The notes under the pieces were generated by a model. The model did not search any database, was not told the origin of the DNA, and was given only the letters and a program-made list of their open reading frames with translations. A stretch of DNA of 64,000 nucleotides from Actinomadura nitritigenes (lineage in GTDB: Bacteria > Actinomycetota > Actinomycetes > Streptosporangiales > Streptosporangiaceae), in NCBI RefSeq assembly GCF_017573545.1, contig NZ_JAGEOK010000026.1, positions 1-64,000 of the forward strand. The letters are read 5' to 3'. A program made the translations under genes and the position numbers. Positions within the stretch are counted from its first letter, which is position 1; every line of letters starts with the position of its first letter. Positions 41,754 through 52,132 of this stretch are shown piece by piece.

Positions 41754-43034
41754 ATGAGTTCGAGTTTCCGGGCCCCCAAGGGGGTCAGTGAGTACGTTCC
41801 GCCGCGCGCGGACCTCTTCTACGCCATCCGCGAGGCGTTCGCCGAGCAGGCGCGGCTGGCCGGTTACGGCTACCTGGAGCTGGCCGTCTTCGAGGACACC
41901 AACCTGTTCCGGCGGGGCGTCGGGGAGTCCACCGACGTGGTGTCCAAGGAGATGTACACCTTCGAGGACCGGGGCGGCCGGTCGCTGACGCTGCGGCCGG
42001 AGTTCACCGCGACGGTGCTGCGGGCCGTCCTGGAGAACAACCTGCACAGGGGCGCGCTGCCGGTCAAGGTGTGGACGAGCGGGCCCGCGTTCCGCGCCGA
42101 GCGCCCGCAGCAGGGCCGGTACCGGCAGTTCTACCAGCTCGACCTGGAGGCGATCGGCAGCGAGGACCCGCAGATCGACGCGGAGACCATCGCGATCGCC
42201 GCGAACTGGTACCGCTCGCTCGGCCTCACGCAGGTGCGGCTGCTGCTGAACTCGCTCGGCTGCAAGGAGTGCCGCCCCGCCTACCGGGCCCTGCTGCAGG
42301 ACTTCCTGCGCGGGCTCGACCTGGACGAGGACACCCGCGCCCGCGTCGAGATCAACCCGCTGCGCGTCCTGGACGACAAGCGCCCGCAGGTGACGGCGCA
42401 GCTCGCGGGCGCCCCGCTGATGGCCGACCACCTGTGTCCCGCCTGCAAGGCCTACCACGACCGGGTCCGGGAGCTGTTGGCCGATCTCGGCATCGCCTGG
42501 GAGGACACCCCCACCCTCGTCCGCGGCCTGGACTACTACACCCGCACCACGTACGAGTTCGACCACCCGCTGCTCGGCGCGCAGTCCGGCATCGGCGGCG
42601 GCGGACGCTACGACGGCCTGTCGGAGGACATCGGCGGCCCGCCGCTGCCCGGCATCGGGTTCGGCCTCGGCCTGGACCGCACGATCCTCGCGCTGGAGGC
42701 CGAGTCGGCGGAGGGGGAGGGCGTCGCGTTCGCGGCCAAGCCGCGCTGCGAGGTGTTCGGGGTCGCGCTCGGCGACACCGCCGAGCGCCGGCTGTTCGCC
42801 CTGGTCGCCGAGCTGCGCCGGGCGGGGATCGCCGCCGACATGTCGTTCGGCGGCAAGAAGCTGAAGGGCGCCATGAAGGACGCCGACCGGTCGGGCGCCC
42901 GGTACGCCGTGATCCTCGGTGAGCGAGATATCACCGGCGGCGTCGCCCAGGTCAAGGATCTGGCCGAGGGCGAGCAGAACGCCGTCCCGCTCACCGACCT
43001 CACCACGACGTTGAAGGAAAGGCTTCAGAAATGA
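41754..43034 (+). CDS. hisS: Histidyl-tRNA synthetase
   Basis: Class II synthetase for histidine. The 426-residue protein shows motif 2 region [14 protein letters not shown] and [19 protein letters not shown], the histidine-specific [15 protein letters not shown], the class II motif 3 [13 protein letters not shown] and a C-terminal anticodon-binding fold. The ATG has only AAAAG upstream and follows the hydrolase by 12 bases, so it may depend on coupling. Its stop overlaps aspS (ATGA). Confidence 0.96.
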   Translation: MSSSFRAPKGVSEYVPPRADLFYAIREAFAEQARLAGYGYLELAVFEDTNLFRRGVGESTDVVSKEMYTFEDRGGRSLTLRPEFTATVLRAVLENNLHRGALPVKVWTSGPAFRAERPQQGRYRQFYQLDLEAIGSEDPQIDAETIAIAANWYRSLGLTQVRLLLNSLGCKECRPAYRALLQDFLRGLDLDEDTRARVEINPLRVLDDKRPQVTAQLAGAPLMADHLCPACKAYHDRVRELLADLGIAWEDTPTLVRGLDYYTRTTYEFDHPLLGAQSGIGGGGRYDGLSEDIGGPPLPGIGFGLGLDRTILALEAESAEGEGVAFAAKPRCEVFGVALGDTAERRLFALVAELRRAGIAADMSFGGKKLKGAMKDADRSGARYAVILGERDITGGVAQVKDLAEGEQNAVPLTDLTTTLKERLQK

Positions 43035-44791
43035 TCCGCACCCACGAGGCGGGCACGCTCCGCAAGGAGCACGCCGGGCAGCAGGTCACGCTGGCCGGCT
43101 GGGTCGGCCGCCGCCGCGACCACGGCGGCGTCACGTTCATCGACCTGCGCGACGCCTCCGGCACCGCGCAGGTCGTCTTCCGCGAGGACGAGGCCGCGCA
43201 CGACCTGCGCTCGGAGTTCTGCGTGAAGGTCGTCGGCGAGGTCCGGGTCCGGCCCCCCGGCAACGAGAACCCCGAGCTGCCGACCGGCGACATCGAGGTC
43301 GCCGCCACCGACATCGAGGTGCTGTCGGAGTCGGCGCCGCTGCCGTTCCCGATCGAGGGCGACGTCAACGTCAACGAGGAGATCCGGCTCAAGTACCGGT
43401 ACCTCGACCTGCGCCGCGACGCCGTCGCGCAGGCGATGCGGATCCGCTCCGAGGCGTCCTTCCTCACCCACGAGGTCATGCGCGAGCACGGCTTCGTCAA
43501 CGTCGAGACGCCGACGCTGACCCGCTCCACCCCCGAGGGCGCCCGCGACTTCCTCGTGCCCGTCCGGCTCAAGCCCGGCCACTGGTACGCGCTGCCGCAG
43601 TCGCCTCAGCTGTTCAAGCAGCTGCTCATGGTCGGCGGCATGGAGCGCTACTACCAGATCGCCCGCTGCTACCGGGACGAGGACTTCCGCGCCGACCGGC
43701 AGCCGGAGTTCACCCAGATCGACATCGAGATGTCGTTCGTCGAGCAGGACGACGTCCTGAGGGTCGGCGAGGACCTCATCGCGCGGCTGTGGAAGGACAT
43801 CGCCGGGTACGAGGTCCCCCGGCCGATCCCCCACATCACCTACGCCGACGCGATGGCCCGCTACGGCTCCGACAAGCCCGACCTGCGGTTCGGCAACGAG
43901 CTGACCGACATGACGGAGTACTTCGCCGACACGTCGTTCCGCGTGTTCCAGGCCCCGTACGTCGGCGCGGTCGTGATGCCGGGCGGCGGGTCCCAGACCC
44001 GCAAGGAGCTGGACGGCTGGCAGGACTGGGCGAAGGCCCGCGGCGCCCGCGGCCTCGCGTACGTCCTCGTCCAGGAGGACGGCACGCTCGGCGGGCCCGT
44101 CGCGAAGAACCTGTCCGACACCGAGAAGGAGGGGCTCGCCGCCAAGACCGGCGCCGCCCCCGGGGACGCGATCTTCTTCGGCGCGGGCAAGCGGCACGCC
44201 ACGCAGGAACTGCTCGGCGCGGCCCGCCTGGAGATCGGCCGCCGCCGCGGCCTGATCGACGAGTCGGCGTGGAACTTCGTCTGGGTCGTCGACGCGCCGA
44301 TCTTCGAGCCGGTCGAGAACGACAGGGGCGAGCAGATCGGCTGGACGTCGGTGCACCACCCGTTCACCGCGCCGAAGCCGGAGTTCGCCGACACCTTCCA
44401 CGAGGACCCGGGCTCCGCGCTCGCCGACGCCTACGACCTCGTCCTGAACGGCAACGAGATCGGCGGCGGCTCCATCCGTATCCACCGCGCCGAGATGCAG
44501 CAGCGCGTGTTCGACGTGCTCGGGCTGTCGAAGGAGGAGGCCGAGTCGCAGTTCGGCTTCCTGCTGGAGGCGTTCAAGTTCGGCCCGCCCCCGCACGGCG
44601 GCATCGCGTTCGGCTGGGACCGCACCGTCATGCTGCTGGCCGGCCAGGCCACCATCCGCGACGTGATCGGCTTCCCGAAGGCCGCGTCCGGCCTCGACCC
44701 GCTGACCGCCGCGCCGACGACGATCACGCCGGCGCAGCGCAAGGAGGCCGGCATCGACGTCATCCCGGAGGACGCTCCCGCCGAAGGCTGA
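43031..44791 (+). CDS. aspS: Aspartyl-tRNA synthetase (bacterial type)
   Basis: Class II synthetase for aspartate. The 586-residue protein has the N-terminal OB fold ([23 protein letters not shown]), motif 2 [18 protein letters not shown], the bacterial GAD insertion (about residues 290-410) and motif 3 [15 protein letters not shown]. Length and insertion match bacterial AspRS. Whether it also charges tRNA-Asn (non-discriminating type, common where asnS is missing) cannot be told here. It ends at a strong two-way terminator. Confidence 0.96.
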   Translation: MIRTHEAGTLRKEHAGQQVTLAGWVGRRRDHGGVTFIDLRDASGTAQVVFREDEAAHDLRSEFCVKVVGEVRVRPPGNENPELPTGDIEVAATDIEVLSESAPLPFPIEGDVNVNEEIRLKYRYLDLRRDAVAQAMRIRSEASFLTHEVMREHGFVNVETPTLTRSTPEGARDFLVPVRLKPGHWYALPQSPQLFKQLLMVGGMERYYQIARCYRDEDFRADRQPEFTQIDIEMSFVEQDDVLRVGEDLIARLWKDIAGYEVPRPIPHITYADAMARYGSDKPDLRFGNELTDMTEYFADTSFRVFQAPYVGAVVMPGGGSQTRKELDGWQDWAKARGARGLAYVLVQEDGTLGGPVAKNLSDTEKEGLAAKTGAAPGDAIFFGAGKRHATQELLGAARLEIGRRRGLIDESAWNFVWVVDAPIFEPVENDRGEQIGWTSVHHPFTAPKPEFADTFHEDPGSALADAYDLVLNGNEIGGGSIRIHRAEMQQRVFDVLGLSKEEAESQFGFLLEAFKFGPPPHGGIAFGWDRTVMLLAGQATIRDVIGFPKAASGLDPLTAAPTTITPAQRKEAGIDVIPEDAPAEG

Positions 44792-44797
44792 CCGCGC

Positions 44798-44849
44798 GAA
44801 CGCCGGAGGGCGGCCGCCGCGATCCCGCGGTGGCCGCCCTCCGGCGTTC
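44798..44849. terminator. Bidirectional terminator between aspS and relA
   Basis: Near-perfect inverted repeat whose outer arms GAACGCCGGAGGGCGGCC and complement are perfect over 18 bases, with an inner CCGCG/CGCGG stem. It lies just after the aspS stop and one base from the relA stop on the other strand. Confidence 0.85.
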
Positions 44850-44850
44850 T

Positions 44851-47691
44851 CTAGCGGGTGGCGCCGCTCGTGACGCGGTAGACGTCGTAGACGCCGTCGA
44901 TGGAGCGGACGGCCTTGAGGACGTGGCCGAGGTGCTTCGGGTCGCCCATCTCGAAGGTGAACCGGGAGACGGCGACGCGGTCGCGGGTGGTGGTGACCGA
45001 CGCCGACAGGATGTTGACGTGCTGGTCGGACAGGACGCGCGTCACGTCCGACAGCAGGCGGGGACGGTCGAGGGCCTCGACCTGGATCGCGACGAGGAAG
45101 ACCGAGTCCTCGCCCGGGGACCACTTGACGTCGATCAGCCGGTCGGGCTGGGACTTCAGGCTGGCGACGTTGGCGCAGTCGGCCCGGTGGACGGAGACGC
45201 CGTGGCCGCGGGTGACGAAGCCGACGATGTCGTCGCCGGGGACGGGGGTGCAGCAGCGCGACAGCCGGACCCACACGTCGGGGTCGTCGGCGACGACGAC
45301 GCCGGGGTCGCCCGCGGGACGTCCCCGCTTGCGGCGGGTCGGCAGCGCGATCTCGGCGAGGTCCTCCTCGGCGCTCTCGACGCCGCCGAGGGCGTCGACG
45401 AGGCGCTGGACGACGGTCTGCGCGGACACGTGGCCCTCGCCGACCGCCGCGTACAGCGACGACACGTCGGTGTAGCGCATGTCGCGGGCGAGGGCGAGCA
45501 GGGCCTCCCCCGACATCATCCGCTGCAGCGGCATGTTCTGCTTGCGCATCGCGCGGGCGATGGAGTCCTTGCCGGACTCGATCGCGGTGTCGCGGCGCTC
45601 CTTGGAGAACCAGTGCTTGATCTTGTTGCGGGCGCGGGCGCTCTTGACGAAGCCGAGCCAGTCGCGGCTCGGGCCCGCGTCCGGCGACTTGGAGGTGAAG
45701 ACCTCGACGGTGTCGCCGTTGTCGAGGGTCGATTCGAGGGGGACGAGGCGGCCGTTGACGCGGGCGCCGATACATCGGTGCCCGACCTCGGTGTGGATCG
45801 CGTACGCGAAGTCGACGGGGGTCGCGCCCTGCGGCAGCGCGATGACGTCGCCCTTCGGGGTGAACACGAACACCTCGGAGACCGACAGGTCGAAGCGGAG
45901 CGACTCCAGGAACTCGGCCGGGTCGGCGGTCTCCTTCTGCCAGTCGAGGAGCTGGCGGAGCCACTGCATGTCGCCGGCCTTGCGGCCGCCGACGGTCTCC
46001 TCCTTGTACTTCCAGTGCGCGGCGACGCCGTACTCCGCGCGCCGGTGCATGCCCCAGGTGCGGATCTGCAGCTCCACGGGCTTGCCCTCGGGGCCGATCA
46101 CCGTGGTGTGCAGCGACTGGTACATGTTGAACTTCGGCATCGCGATGTAGTCCTTGAACCGGCCGGGGACCGGGTTCCATCGCGCGTGGATCGAGCCGAG
46201 GGCGGCGTAGCAGTCGCGGACGCTGTCGACGAGGACCCGGATGCCGACCAGGTCGTAGATGTCGTCGAAGCTGACGTCGCGGGCGATCATCTTCTGGTAG
46301 ATCGAGTAGTAGTGCTTCGGCCGGCCGGTCACGGTGGCCTTGATCCGGGCCTCGCGCAGGTCGGTGGAGACGTTCTCGATCACTTCCTGCAGGTAGACGT
46401 CGCGGCGCGGGGCGCGCTCGGACACCAGCCGGGCGATCTCGTCGAACCGCTTGGGGTACATCGTGGCGAACGCGAGGTCCTCCAGCTCCCACTTCAGCGT
46501 GTTCATCCCGAGGCGGTGCGCGAGGGGCGCGAACACCTCGAGGGTCTCGCGGGCCTTCTTCTCCTGCTTGTGCCGCGGCATGTAGCGCAGCGTCCGCATG
46601 TTGTGCAGCCGGTCGCCGAGCTTGATCACCAGGACGCGGATGTCGCGGGACATCGCGACGACCATCTTGCGGACGGTCTCGGCCTCGGCGGCCTCGCCGT
46701 ACTTGACCTTGTCGAGCTTGGTGACGCCGTCGACGAGCGCGGCGATCTCGTCGCCGAAGTCGGTGCGCAGCTCGTCGAGGGTGTACTCGGTGTCCTCGAC
46801 GGTGTCGTGCAGCAGCGCGGCGCACAGCGTCTCGGTGTTCATGCCGAGCTCGGCGAGGATGGTCGCGACGGCGAGCGGGTGGGTGATGTAGGGGTCGCCG
46901 CTCTTGCGCTTCTGGTCGCGGTGGTAGTGCGCGGCGACGTCGTAGGCGCGCTCGATCATCCGCAGGTCCGCTTTGGGGTGGGTGTTGCGGACGGTCTTGA
47001 TGAGCGGTTCGAGTACCGGGTTCATAGCGGGACCCCGCTGGGCGCCCAGCCTGGCGAGCCTGCGGCGGACCCGGGCGGCGGACGGTGGGATCGCGGCCGG
47101 CGTCGGCCTGGACTGGACATCGGAGGGCGTGGCTCCCGGAGCGGCGGGCGCCGGCGGCGTCGCCGGCCCTTGGACGGGACGGGCCGCCGCGGCCGCCGCG
47201 TCGGCGGCTCCGTCGGCGGGGGACGCCGTGGCCCGCGGCTTGCCCGCGGCCGTTCGCGGCGAGGACGGTTTCGCGGCGGACGGTCTCGTCGCCGCCTGTT
47301 TCGGTGCGGACGGTTTCGCCGCGGACGGTCCGGGCGGCGACGCGGCGCCGGGCTCGGCGGCGGGCGCCGGTCCGGCGGCGGAGGTCTGGGCGGCGGAGGT
47401 CTGGGCGGCGGAGGTCTGGGCGGCGGAGGTCTGGGCGGGCGGCGAGCCGGCGTCAGAGGGCTCCTGGGCTGCGGAAGACTCCTGGGCTGCGGAGGGCTCC
47501 TGGGCGGTGGAGGGCTCCTGGCCGTCGGCGGGCGGGCGGGCGGCGGGCTCGTCGGGGGCGCGCCGCAGGCCGGCGGCGGGCGCACCGGTCCGCTCGGCGG
47601 GCTCCGCGGCGTCCCGCTCCCGGCGGGCCTCGTCCGCGGCGTCCGCGGCGGCGTCGGTCACCGCTCCGGTCGATACCACCTCACCGCGCAC
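44851..47691 (-). CDS. relA: Bifunctional (p)ppGpp synthetase/hydrolase with long N-terminal extension
   Basis: Makes and degrades (p)ppGpp in the stringent response. In 946 residues, the first 222 are an Ala/Pro/Ser/Thr-rich low-complexity extension; the conserved protein starts near [10 protein letters not shown]. The hydrolase HD domain is intact ([25 protein letters not shown]), the synthetase has [20 protein letters not shown], then TGS ([16 protein letters not shown]), a Cys-containing zinc-finger-like region ([12 protein letters not shown]) and a C-terminal ACT domain. Both activities are therefore plausible. GTG at 47691 has GAGGAGG four bases upstream; an internal ATG at 47025 would give a normal-length protein. 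Confidence 0.95.
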   Translation of the reverse strand: MRGEVVSTGAVTDAAADAADEARRERDAAEPAERTGAPAAGLRRAPDEPAARPPADGQEPSTAQEPSAAQESSAAQEPSDAGSPPAQTSAAQTSAAQTSAAQTSAAGPAPAAEPGAASPPGPSAAKPSAPKQAATRPSAAKPSSPRTAAGKPRATASPADGAADAAAAAARPVQGPATPPAPAAPGATPSDVQSRPTPAAIPPSAARVRRRLARLGAQRGPAMNPVLEPLIKTVRNTHPKADLRMIERAYDVAAHYHRDQKRKSGDPYITHPLAVATILAELGMNTETLCAALLHDTVEDTEYTLDELRTDFGDEIAALVDGVTKLDKVKYGEAAEAETVRKMVVAMSRDIRVLVIKLGDRLHNMRTLRYMPRHKQEKKARETLEVFAPLAHRLGMNTLKWELEDLAFATMYPKRFDEIARLVSERAPRRDVYLQEVIENVSTDLREARIKATVTGRPKHYYSIYQKMIARDVSFDDIYDLVGIRVLVDSVRDCYAALGSIHARWNPVPGRFKDYIAMPKFNMYQSLHTTVIGPEGKPVELQIRTWGMHRRAEYGVAAHWKYKEETVGGRKAGDMQWLRQLLDWQKETADPAEFLESLRFDLSVSEVFVFTPKGDVIALPQGATPVDFAYAIHTEVGHRCIGARVNGRLVPLESTLDNGDTVEVFTSKSPDAGPSRDWLGFVKSARARNKIKHWFSKERRDTAIESGKDSIARAMRKQNMPLQRMMSGEALLALARDMRYTDVSSLYAAVGEGHVSAQTVVQRLVDALGGVESAEEDLAEIALPTRRKRGRPAGDPGVVVADDPDVWVRLSRCCTPVPGDDIVGFVTRGHGVSVHRADCANVASLKSQPDRLIDVKWSPGEDSVFLVAIQVEALDRPRLLSDVTRVLSDQHVNILSASVTTTRDRVAVSRFTFEMGDPKHLGHVLKAVRSIDGVYDVYRVTSGATR
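47377..47436 (-). repeat. Four tandem 15-base repeats inside relA extension
   Basis: GGCGGAGGTCTGGGC is repeated exactly four times without gaps, encoding AQTSA-type repeats on the minus strand. The unit is a multiple of three, so copy-number change would keep the frame. A less regular set (CTCCTGGGC(T/G)GCGGA-like) continues to about 47525. Confidence 0.9.
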
Positions 47692-47790
47692 CCAGCCTCC
47701 TCAGCCCTCGCGGGCGCCGTCTCCGCGCCGGCGGCACGCGCCCGTCTCCGGCGGATCCTGGTGGCCAGTGTATCCGCCGGGCATTTCGTC
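47692..47790 (-). other. apt-relA intergenic region
   Basis: About 100 bases between apt stop and relA start; contains the relA ribosome site and presumably little else. No strong promoter was recognised, so apt and relA may be co-transcribed. Confidence 0.3.
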
Positions 47791-48315
47791 CTAGACCGTA
47801 ACCAATGAGTGGACGTCCAGATTCCCCAGCTTGTCGCGTCCGTGCAGGAACGTCAGCTCCAGCAGCACCGACAGGCCGACGACCTCGCCGCCGCCGCGGC
47901 GGACCAGCTCGGCGGCGGCCCGGGCCGTCCCGCCGGTGGCCAGCACGTCGTCGACGATCAGCACCCGGTCGCCGGGCTCGAAGGCGTCGACGTGGATCTC
48001 GATCGTCTCCGTCCCGTACTCGAGATCATAGGTCTCCTCGTGCGTCCGCGACGGCAGCTTCCCCTTTTTGCGCACCGGGACGAAGCCGGCGCCGAAGTGG
48101 TAGGCGACCGGCGCGGCGAGGATGAACCCGCGCGCCTCGATCCCGACGATCTTGTCGACGGTGCCGCGGCCGTGGTGGTTGACGATCGTGTCGACGACCC
48201 CGGCGAACGCGACGTGGTCGGCCAGCAGCGGGGTGATGTCCTTGAACAGCACGCCCGGCTTCGGGTAGTCGTCCACGTCGCGGATCCGCTCCTGGATCAG
48301 CTTGCCGAGGTCCAC
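47791..48315 (-). CDS. apt: Adenine phosphoribosyltransferase
   Basis: Salvages adenine to AMP with PRPP. The 174-residue protein has PKPGVLFKDITPLLAD near the N terminus, GIEARGFILAAPVAY, and the PRPP-binding motif VLIVDDVLATGGTA. I chose GTG 48315 because AGGGAG is seven bases upstream and the length matches the family; a GTG at 48342 would add nine residues. It lies between secF and relA, as in many actinobacteria. Confidence 0.95.
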   Translation of the reverse strand: MDLGKLIQERIRDVDDYPKPGVLFKDITPLLADHVAFAGVVDTIVNHHGRGTVDKIVGIEARGFILAAPVAYHFGAGFVPVRKKGKLPSRTHEETYDLEYGTETIEIHVDAFEPGDRVLIVDDVLATGGTARAAAELVRRGGGEVVGLSVLLELTFLHGRDKLGNLDVHSLVTV

Positions 48316-48360
48316 CGTTTCACTCCCTGTGACGAATCCCACGTGATGCCGCTCATGACC

Positions 48361-48412
48361 GCGCCGTGCCCGCGCCCGTCACCACGATGGGTGACCGGCG
48401 CGGGCACGGCGC
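48361..48412 (-). terminator. secDF terminator hairpin
   Basis: A 23-base inverted repeat with a single mismatch (from GCGCCGTGCCCGCGCC) around ACGATG, starting 9 bases after the secF stop. Strong stem without T-run. Confidence 0.8.
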
Positions 48413-48420
48413 GTCCTGCT

Positions 48421-49593
48421 CTACTTGCCGCCGCGGCGCTGCTGGCGGCTGCCGCGGCGCGGCTGCTGCCGCTGCCCCGTCTGCACGACCTTCCGGACCG
48501 TCACACCGGACGGCAGGTCCTCGGAGGCCGGTTCGTCGTCGTCCGGGTCGCCGCCGTCCGGACCGTCGTCCGGCGGCGCGTCGCCGGACGCCCCGGTCGC
48601 GGCCTTGACCTTCGCGCTCCTGGCCTGCCGCTTGGCGCTCTGCTCGCGGCGGGCGATGTTGGCGCGGATCTGCTTGTACTTCGGCTCGCGCTCCTTGAGC
48701 TGCACCAGCAGAGGCGTCGCCACGCACAGCGAGGAGTACGTACCGATGATCATGCCGACGAACAGCGCGAGCGACAGGTCCTTCAGCGTGCCCGCGCCGA
48801 ACAGCGTGGTGCCGATGAACAGGATCGCGCCGACCGGCAGGATCGCGACCAGCGAGGTGTTCAGCGACCGGACCAGGGTGCTGCTCAGCGCCTGGTTCGC
48901 CGCCTCGCTGTAGGTCGTCCTGGAGGTCGGGCTCAGCGGCTTGGTGACCTCCTTGATCATGTCGAAGACGACCACCGCGTCGTACAGCGAGTACCCGAGG
49001 ATCGTCAGGAACCCCAGCAGCGTCGCGGGCGTGACCTCGAACCCGGACCAGGCGTACACGCCCGCCGTGATGATCAGGTCGTGCACGAGGGCGACCACGG
49101 CGGCGACCGCCATCCGCCACTCGAACGCCACCGACAGGTAGCCGATGATCAGGATCATGAAGACGACGAGCGCCTGCCACGCCTTCTTCTGGATCTCCCC
49201 GCCCCACGAGGCGCCGACCACCTGGGTGCTGACCTTGCTGGCGGGGACGTTCAGCTCCTTGGTGATGGTCGCCTTGACCTGGGTGACCTGGTCCGAGGAC
49301 AGGGTCTGGGTGGTGATCCGCCAGTCCTCGCCGGCCTTCTGCACGATCGGGTCGTGCGCGCCGCCGTCGGTCGCGGCGCCGCGCACCTGCTCGATCGAGG
49401 ATCTCGGCGCCTGGAAGGTGAAGACCGAGCCGCCCTTGAACTCCACGCCGAAGTTGAGGCCCTGGATCAGCAGCCCGGCGATCGACAGGATCAGCAGCGC
49501 CCCGGACAGCGAGTACCAGATCTTCGGCTTGCCGACGATGTCGGCGCTGATCTCACCGCGGTAGATCCGGGAGATGACCGCGCGCAGCCCCAT
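48421..49593 (-). CDS. secF: Protein-export membrane protein SecF
   Basis: Accessory subunit that helps preprotein release on the outer face. The 390-residue protein has the first span (IWYSLSGALLILSIAGLLI), the GVEFKGGSVFTF signature, five further spans with the RND-type AVVALVHDLIITAG and LGYSLYDAVVVFDMIKE, and a long acidic/basic C-terminal tail (about residues 325-390, DDGPDGGDPDDDEP then basic Gln/Arg). The ATG is three bases after the secD stop. Export-machinery homologues rarely carry such a tail. Confidence 0.95.
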   Translation of the reverse strand: MGLRAVISRIYRGEISADIVGKPKIWYSLSGALLILSIAGLLIQGLNFGVEFKGGSVFTFQAPRSSIEQVRGAATDGGAHDPIVQKAGEDWRITTQTLSSDQVTQVKATITKELNVPASKVSTQVVGASWGGEIQKKAWQALVVFMILIIGYLSVAFEWRMAVAAVVALVHDLIITAGVYAWSGFEVTPATLLGFLTILGYSLYDAVVVFDMIKEVTKPLSPTSRTTYSEAANQALSSTLVRSLNTSLVAILPVGAILFIGTTLFGAGTLKDLSLALFVGMIIGTYSSLCVATPLLVQLKEREPKYKQIRANIARREQSAKRQARSAKVKAATGASGDAPPDDGPDGGDPDDDEPASEDLPSGVTVRKVVQTGQRQQPRRGSRQQRRGGK

Positions 49594-49596
49594 GGC

Positions 49597-51402
49597 TCAG
49601 GCCTCCTGGCTCGTCTTGCGGGCGGTGGTGACGCCGCCGGCGTCCTGCGGGTCGCGGCGCAGCCGCTTGGGGTCCAGCCCGGACATCGGATGCCCGCGGC
49701 CGAAGAAGTTCGTCCGCGACAGCAGGGCCACCATCGGCTTGGTGAAGAAGAACACCACCACGATGTCGATCAGCGTGGTCAGGCCCATCGCGAACGCGAA
49801 CCCGGCGACGCCGCCGACCGCGAGGAAGTACAGCACCACGGCGGCCAGGAACGTCACGGCGTCGGCGACGAGGATGGTGCGCCGCGCTCGCTTCCAGGCG
49901 TTCTCCACCGAGGAGCGCAGCCTGCGGCCCGCTCTCAGCTCGTCCCGCAGCCGCTCGAAGTAGACGATGAACGAGTCGGCGGTGATGCCGATCGACACGA
50001 TCAGGCCGATGATGTGCGGCAGCGAGAGCCGGAAGCCCATCCCCTCGCCGAGGATCACCACCGCCTCATAGGTGATCACGGACGCGACGATCAGGCTGGA
50101 CACCGCGACGAGGCCGAGGCCCCGGTAGTACAGCAGGCAGTAGAGGACGACCAGGCCGAGGCCGATCGCGCCGGCGATCAGGCCGCCGGTCAGCTGGTCG
50201 GAGCCCAGCGTGGACGACACCTCGTCGATGGAGCTCTGCTTGAACTCCAGCGGCAGGGCCCCGTACTTCAGCACGTTGGCGAGGTCGGTCGCGTACTGCT
50301 GGGTGAAGCTGTCGGCGGGGCCGTCGATGCTGGCGCTGCCGCCGGTGATCGCGCCCTGGTTGATCTGCGGCGCGGACACGACCTGGCCGTCCAGGACGAT
50401 CGCGACCTGCGCCTGCGGCGAGGACGAGTCGCTCTGGTAGGCCTTGGACGCGTCGGTGGTGACGTCGCCGAACTGGCGGGCGCCCTTGCCGTCGAACTTC
50501 AGCGCCACCGACCAGCTCGCCTGGCCCTGCTGGGAGTTCGGCGGCATCGCGGTCGCGCTCTTGACGTTCTCGCCGAGCACCCGGACCGGGCCGAGGATGT
50601 ACTTGCCGGCCTGGCCGTTCTCGACCTTCTGCGCGCACGCCGCGACGAACTTGCGGTTCGGGTCGTTCGCGCCCGGGGCGTGGCGGTCGCCGTTGTAGCA
50701 GTCCAGCGACTCGAACTGCTGGATGACCGCCTTGTCGGTGACGCCCGGGTAGGTCTGGGCGCCGGTGGACGGCGCCGGCGACACCAGCGGCGACGACGGC
50801 GACGCCGATGCCGACGGGGACGCCGTGGGAGACGGCGAGCCCGAGCCGGACGGGTTCGGCGTCGGCGCCGCCAGCGCGTCCGACACCGCGCGCTTGCGCG
50901 GCGTGGCGGACGCGGACGGCGACGCCGACCCCGACGGCTTCGCGGTCGGCTTGCCGGACGGGTTCGCCGTGCCGGACGGGCTCGCGGACGGGGAGGGCGC
51001 GGCCCCGCCCGCCGTGGGCTTGCCGTCCGCGTAGGCGAACACCTGCCGGAACTGGAGCTTCGCGGTCGTGCCGATCAGCCCCACGACGCGGCCCTGCCCC
51101 TCGCCGGGCACGTTCACCACGATGTTGTTGCTGCCCTGCTTGGCGACCTCGGCGTCGGACACGCCCAGACCGTTGACCCGCTGCGTCATGATCTTGACGG
51201 CCTGGTCCATCAGGTCCGCCGGCGGGTTCTTGCCCTTCTCCGTCTTGGCGGTGAGCGTGACGGTCGTCCCGCCCGCCAGGTCCAGGCCGAGTTTCGGCTT
51301 GGTCTGCCCCTGCAGGAGCGCGACGCCGGCCAGGATCGCGATGACCGCGAAGAGCGCGAAGAGCGTGCGCCCGGGCTTGGGAACGTTGCTAGGCGAGGCC
51401 AC
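49597..51402 (-). CDS. secD: Protein-export membrane protein SecD with Ser/Pro-rich insert
   Basis: Partner of SecF in the Sec translocon accessory complex. The 601-residue protein has the first span (LFALFAVIAILAGVALL), the GLDLAGGTTVTL signature, a large external domain, and C-terminal spans with GIIVSIGITAD-type IVSIGITADSFIVYFERLRDE. A low-complexity Ser/Pro/Ala insert spans residues about 126-216 of the first external domain. Actinobacterial SecD often carries Pro-rich inserts there; role unknown. GTG start with GGAAG upstream. It is 42 bases after yajC. Confidence 0.95.
   Translation of the reverse strand: MASPSNVPKPGRTLFALFAVIAILAGVALLQGQTKPKLGLDLAGGTTVTLTAKTEKGKNPPADLMDQAVKIMTQRVNGLGVSDAEVAKQGSNNIVVNVPGEGQGRVVGLIGTTAKLQFRQVFAYADGKPTAGGAAPSPSASPSGTANPSGKPTAKPSGSASPSASATPRKRAVSDALAAPTPNPSGSGSPSPTASPSASASPSSPLVSPAPSTGAQTYPGVTDKAVIQQFESLDCYNGDRHAPGANDPNRKFVAACAQKVENGQAGKYILGPVRVLGENVKSATAMPPNSQQGQASWSVALKFDGKGARQFGDVTTDASKAYQSDSSSPQAQVAIVLDGQVVSAPQINQGAITGGSASIDGPADSFTQQYATDLANVLKYGALPLEFKQSSIDEVSSTLGSDQLTGGLIAGAIGLGLVVLYCLLYYRGLGLVAVSSLIVASVITYEAVVILGEGMGFRLSLPHIIGLIVSIGITADSFIVYFERLRDELRAGRRLRSSVENAWKRARRTILVADAVTFLAAVVLYFLAVGGVAGFAFAMGLTTLIDIVVVFFFTKPMVALLSRTNFFGRGHPMSGLDPKRLRRDPQDAGGVTTARKTSQEA
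50755..51027 (-). repeat. Ser/Pro/Ala low-complexity insert within secD
   Basis: Encodes about 90 residues of SPSASPSG-type repeats (for example SPSASPSGTANPSG and SPSPTASPSASASPSS) between normal SecD segments. The DNA repeats GACGGCGACGCC-like units, so slippage could change its length. It lies outside the membrane in the predicted topology. Confidence 0.75.
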
Positions 51403-51444
51403 TGGTCGTTTTCTTCCCGTCCTTGAGTCGTTGCCGGAGGCGTG

Positions 51445-51954
51445 TCAGGCCGAGGGCTTCTCCCCGGCCTGAGCCTTCGCCTTGGGCTTGGACTCCTCGG
51501 CCTCGTCCTCGTCGTCGAGGTCAGCCTCCTCGACGCGGGCGGCGTCCTTGGACAGGTCGACCTCGGACGGCTCGTCCTTGGACAGGTCGACGCGCTCGGC
51601 GTCCTCGTCCGCCTCGAGCTCGTCGTCGTCGGCCTCGTCGTCCAGCTCCTCCGGCTCGTCGTCCTTGAGGACCTGCATGACGGCCTGCTTGACGAAGTGG
51701 ACCTCGACGCCCGGCGCGATCTCCAGCAGGAGACCGTCGTCGTCGACGGAGACCACGGTGGCGCGGATGCCGCTGGTCGTCAGCACCCGGGCTCCCGGTT
51801 CCGTGGCGCTCTGCATCTGCATCTGCTCCTTGCGCCGCTTGCTCTGCGGCCGGATGAGCAGGAAGTAGAAGACCACGGGGACGGCGAGGAGCAGCAGCAG
51901 GTTGAAGCCCCCGCTGCCGCCGGACGAAGCCGCCAAAATCATGTCGCTGCCCAT
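51445..51954 (-). CDS. yajC: YajC, preprotein translocase accessory subunit
   Basis: Small single-pass protein that associates with SecDF. The 169-residue product has one N-terminal span (NLLLLLAVPVVFYFLLIRPQ), the family motif SKRRKEQMQMQ, a compact KOW-like part (GARVLTTSGIRATVVS), then an acidic tail (about residues 98-160, rich in Asp/Glu) far longer than in Escherichia coli. Start ATG 51954 lies about ten bases after GGAAGGA. It heads yajC-secD-secF. Confidence 0.93.
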   Translation of the reverse strand: MGSDMILAASSGGSGGFNLLLLLAVPVVFYFLLIRPQSKRRKEQMQMQSATEPGARVLTTSGIRATVVSVDDDGLLLEIAPGVEVHFVKQAVMQVLKDDEPEELDDEADDDELEADEDAERVDLSKDEPSEVDLSKDAARVEEADLDDEDEAEESKPKAKAQAGEKPSA

Positions 51955-52050
51955 TACTGGGGCATCCTTCCGATGTGGTTTGCCCAGCCTGTGACCGGAT
52001 CGGCCACCCCATGGGGAACGAGGGCTGGAGACGGTGGAACCAAGTCCCGG

Positions 52051-52079
52051 AGTCTAGAGAGTACGCGAGACCCCGGCAA
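52051..52079 (-). promoter_or_regulatory. yajC-secDF promoter
   Basis: TTGCCG (52074-52079) and TAGACT (52051-52056) on the minus strand are exactly 17 bases apart, about 95 bases upstream of yajC. Confidence 0.65.
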
Positions 52080-52132
52080 CGACGTGACGATCCGCGACGC
52101 CGGGAAGTTCCCATCCCGTTACAACATGATCA

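Noticed and set aside
47377-47436. Four tandem repeats as a CRISPR-like array.
   Set aside because: Units are contiguous without spacers, coding, and a multiple of three; no cas genes are near.
43789-47808. Very long open frame of 1339 codons on the plus strand across aspS and relA.
   Set aside because: It is out of frame with aspS and antisense to relA, with Arg/Gly/Val-rich composition typical of shadow frames in GC-rich DNA. The real genes have full motif sets.
47809-51426. Plus-strand 1205-codon frame over apt-secF-secD.
   Set aside because: Antisense shadow of intact genes; low-complexity Arg/Asp-rich translation and no family resemblance.
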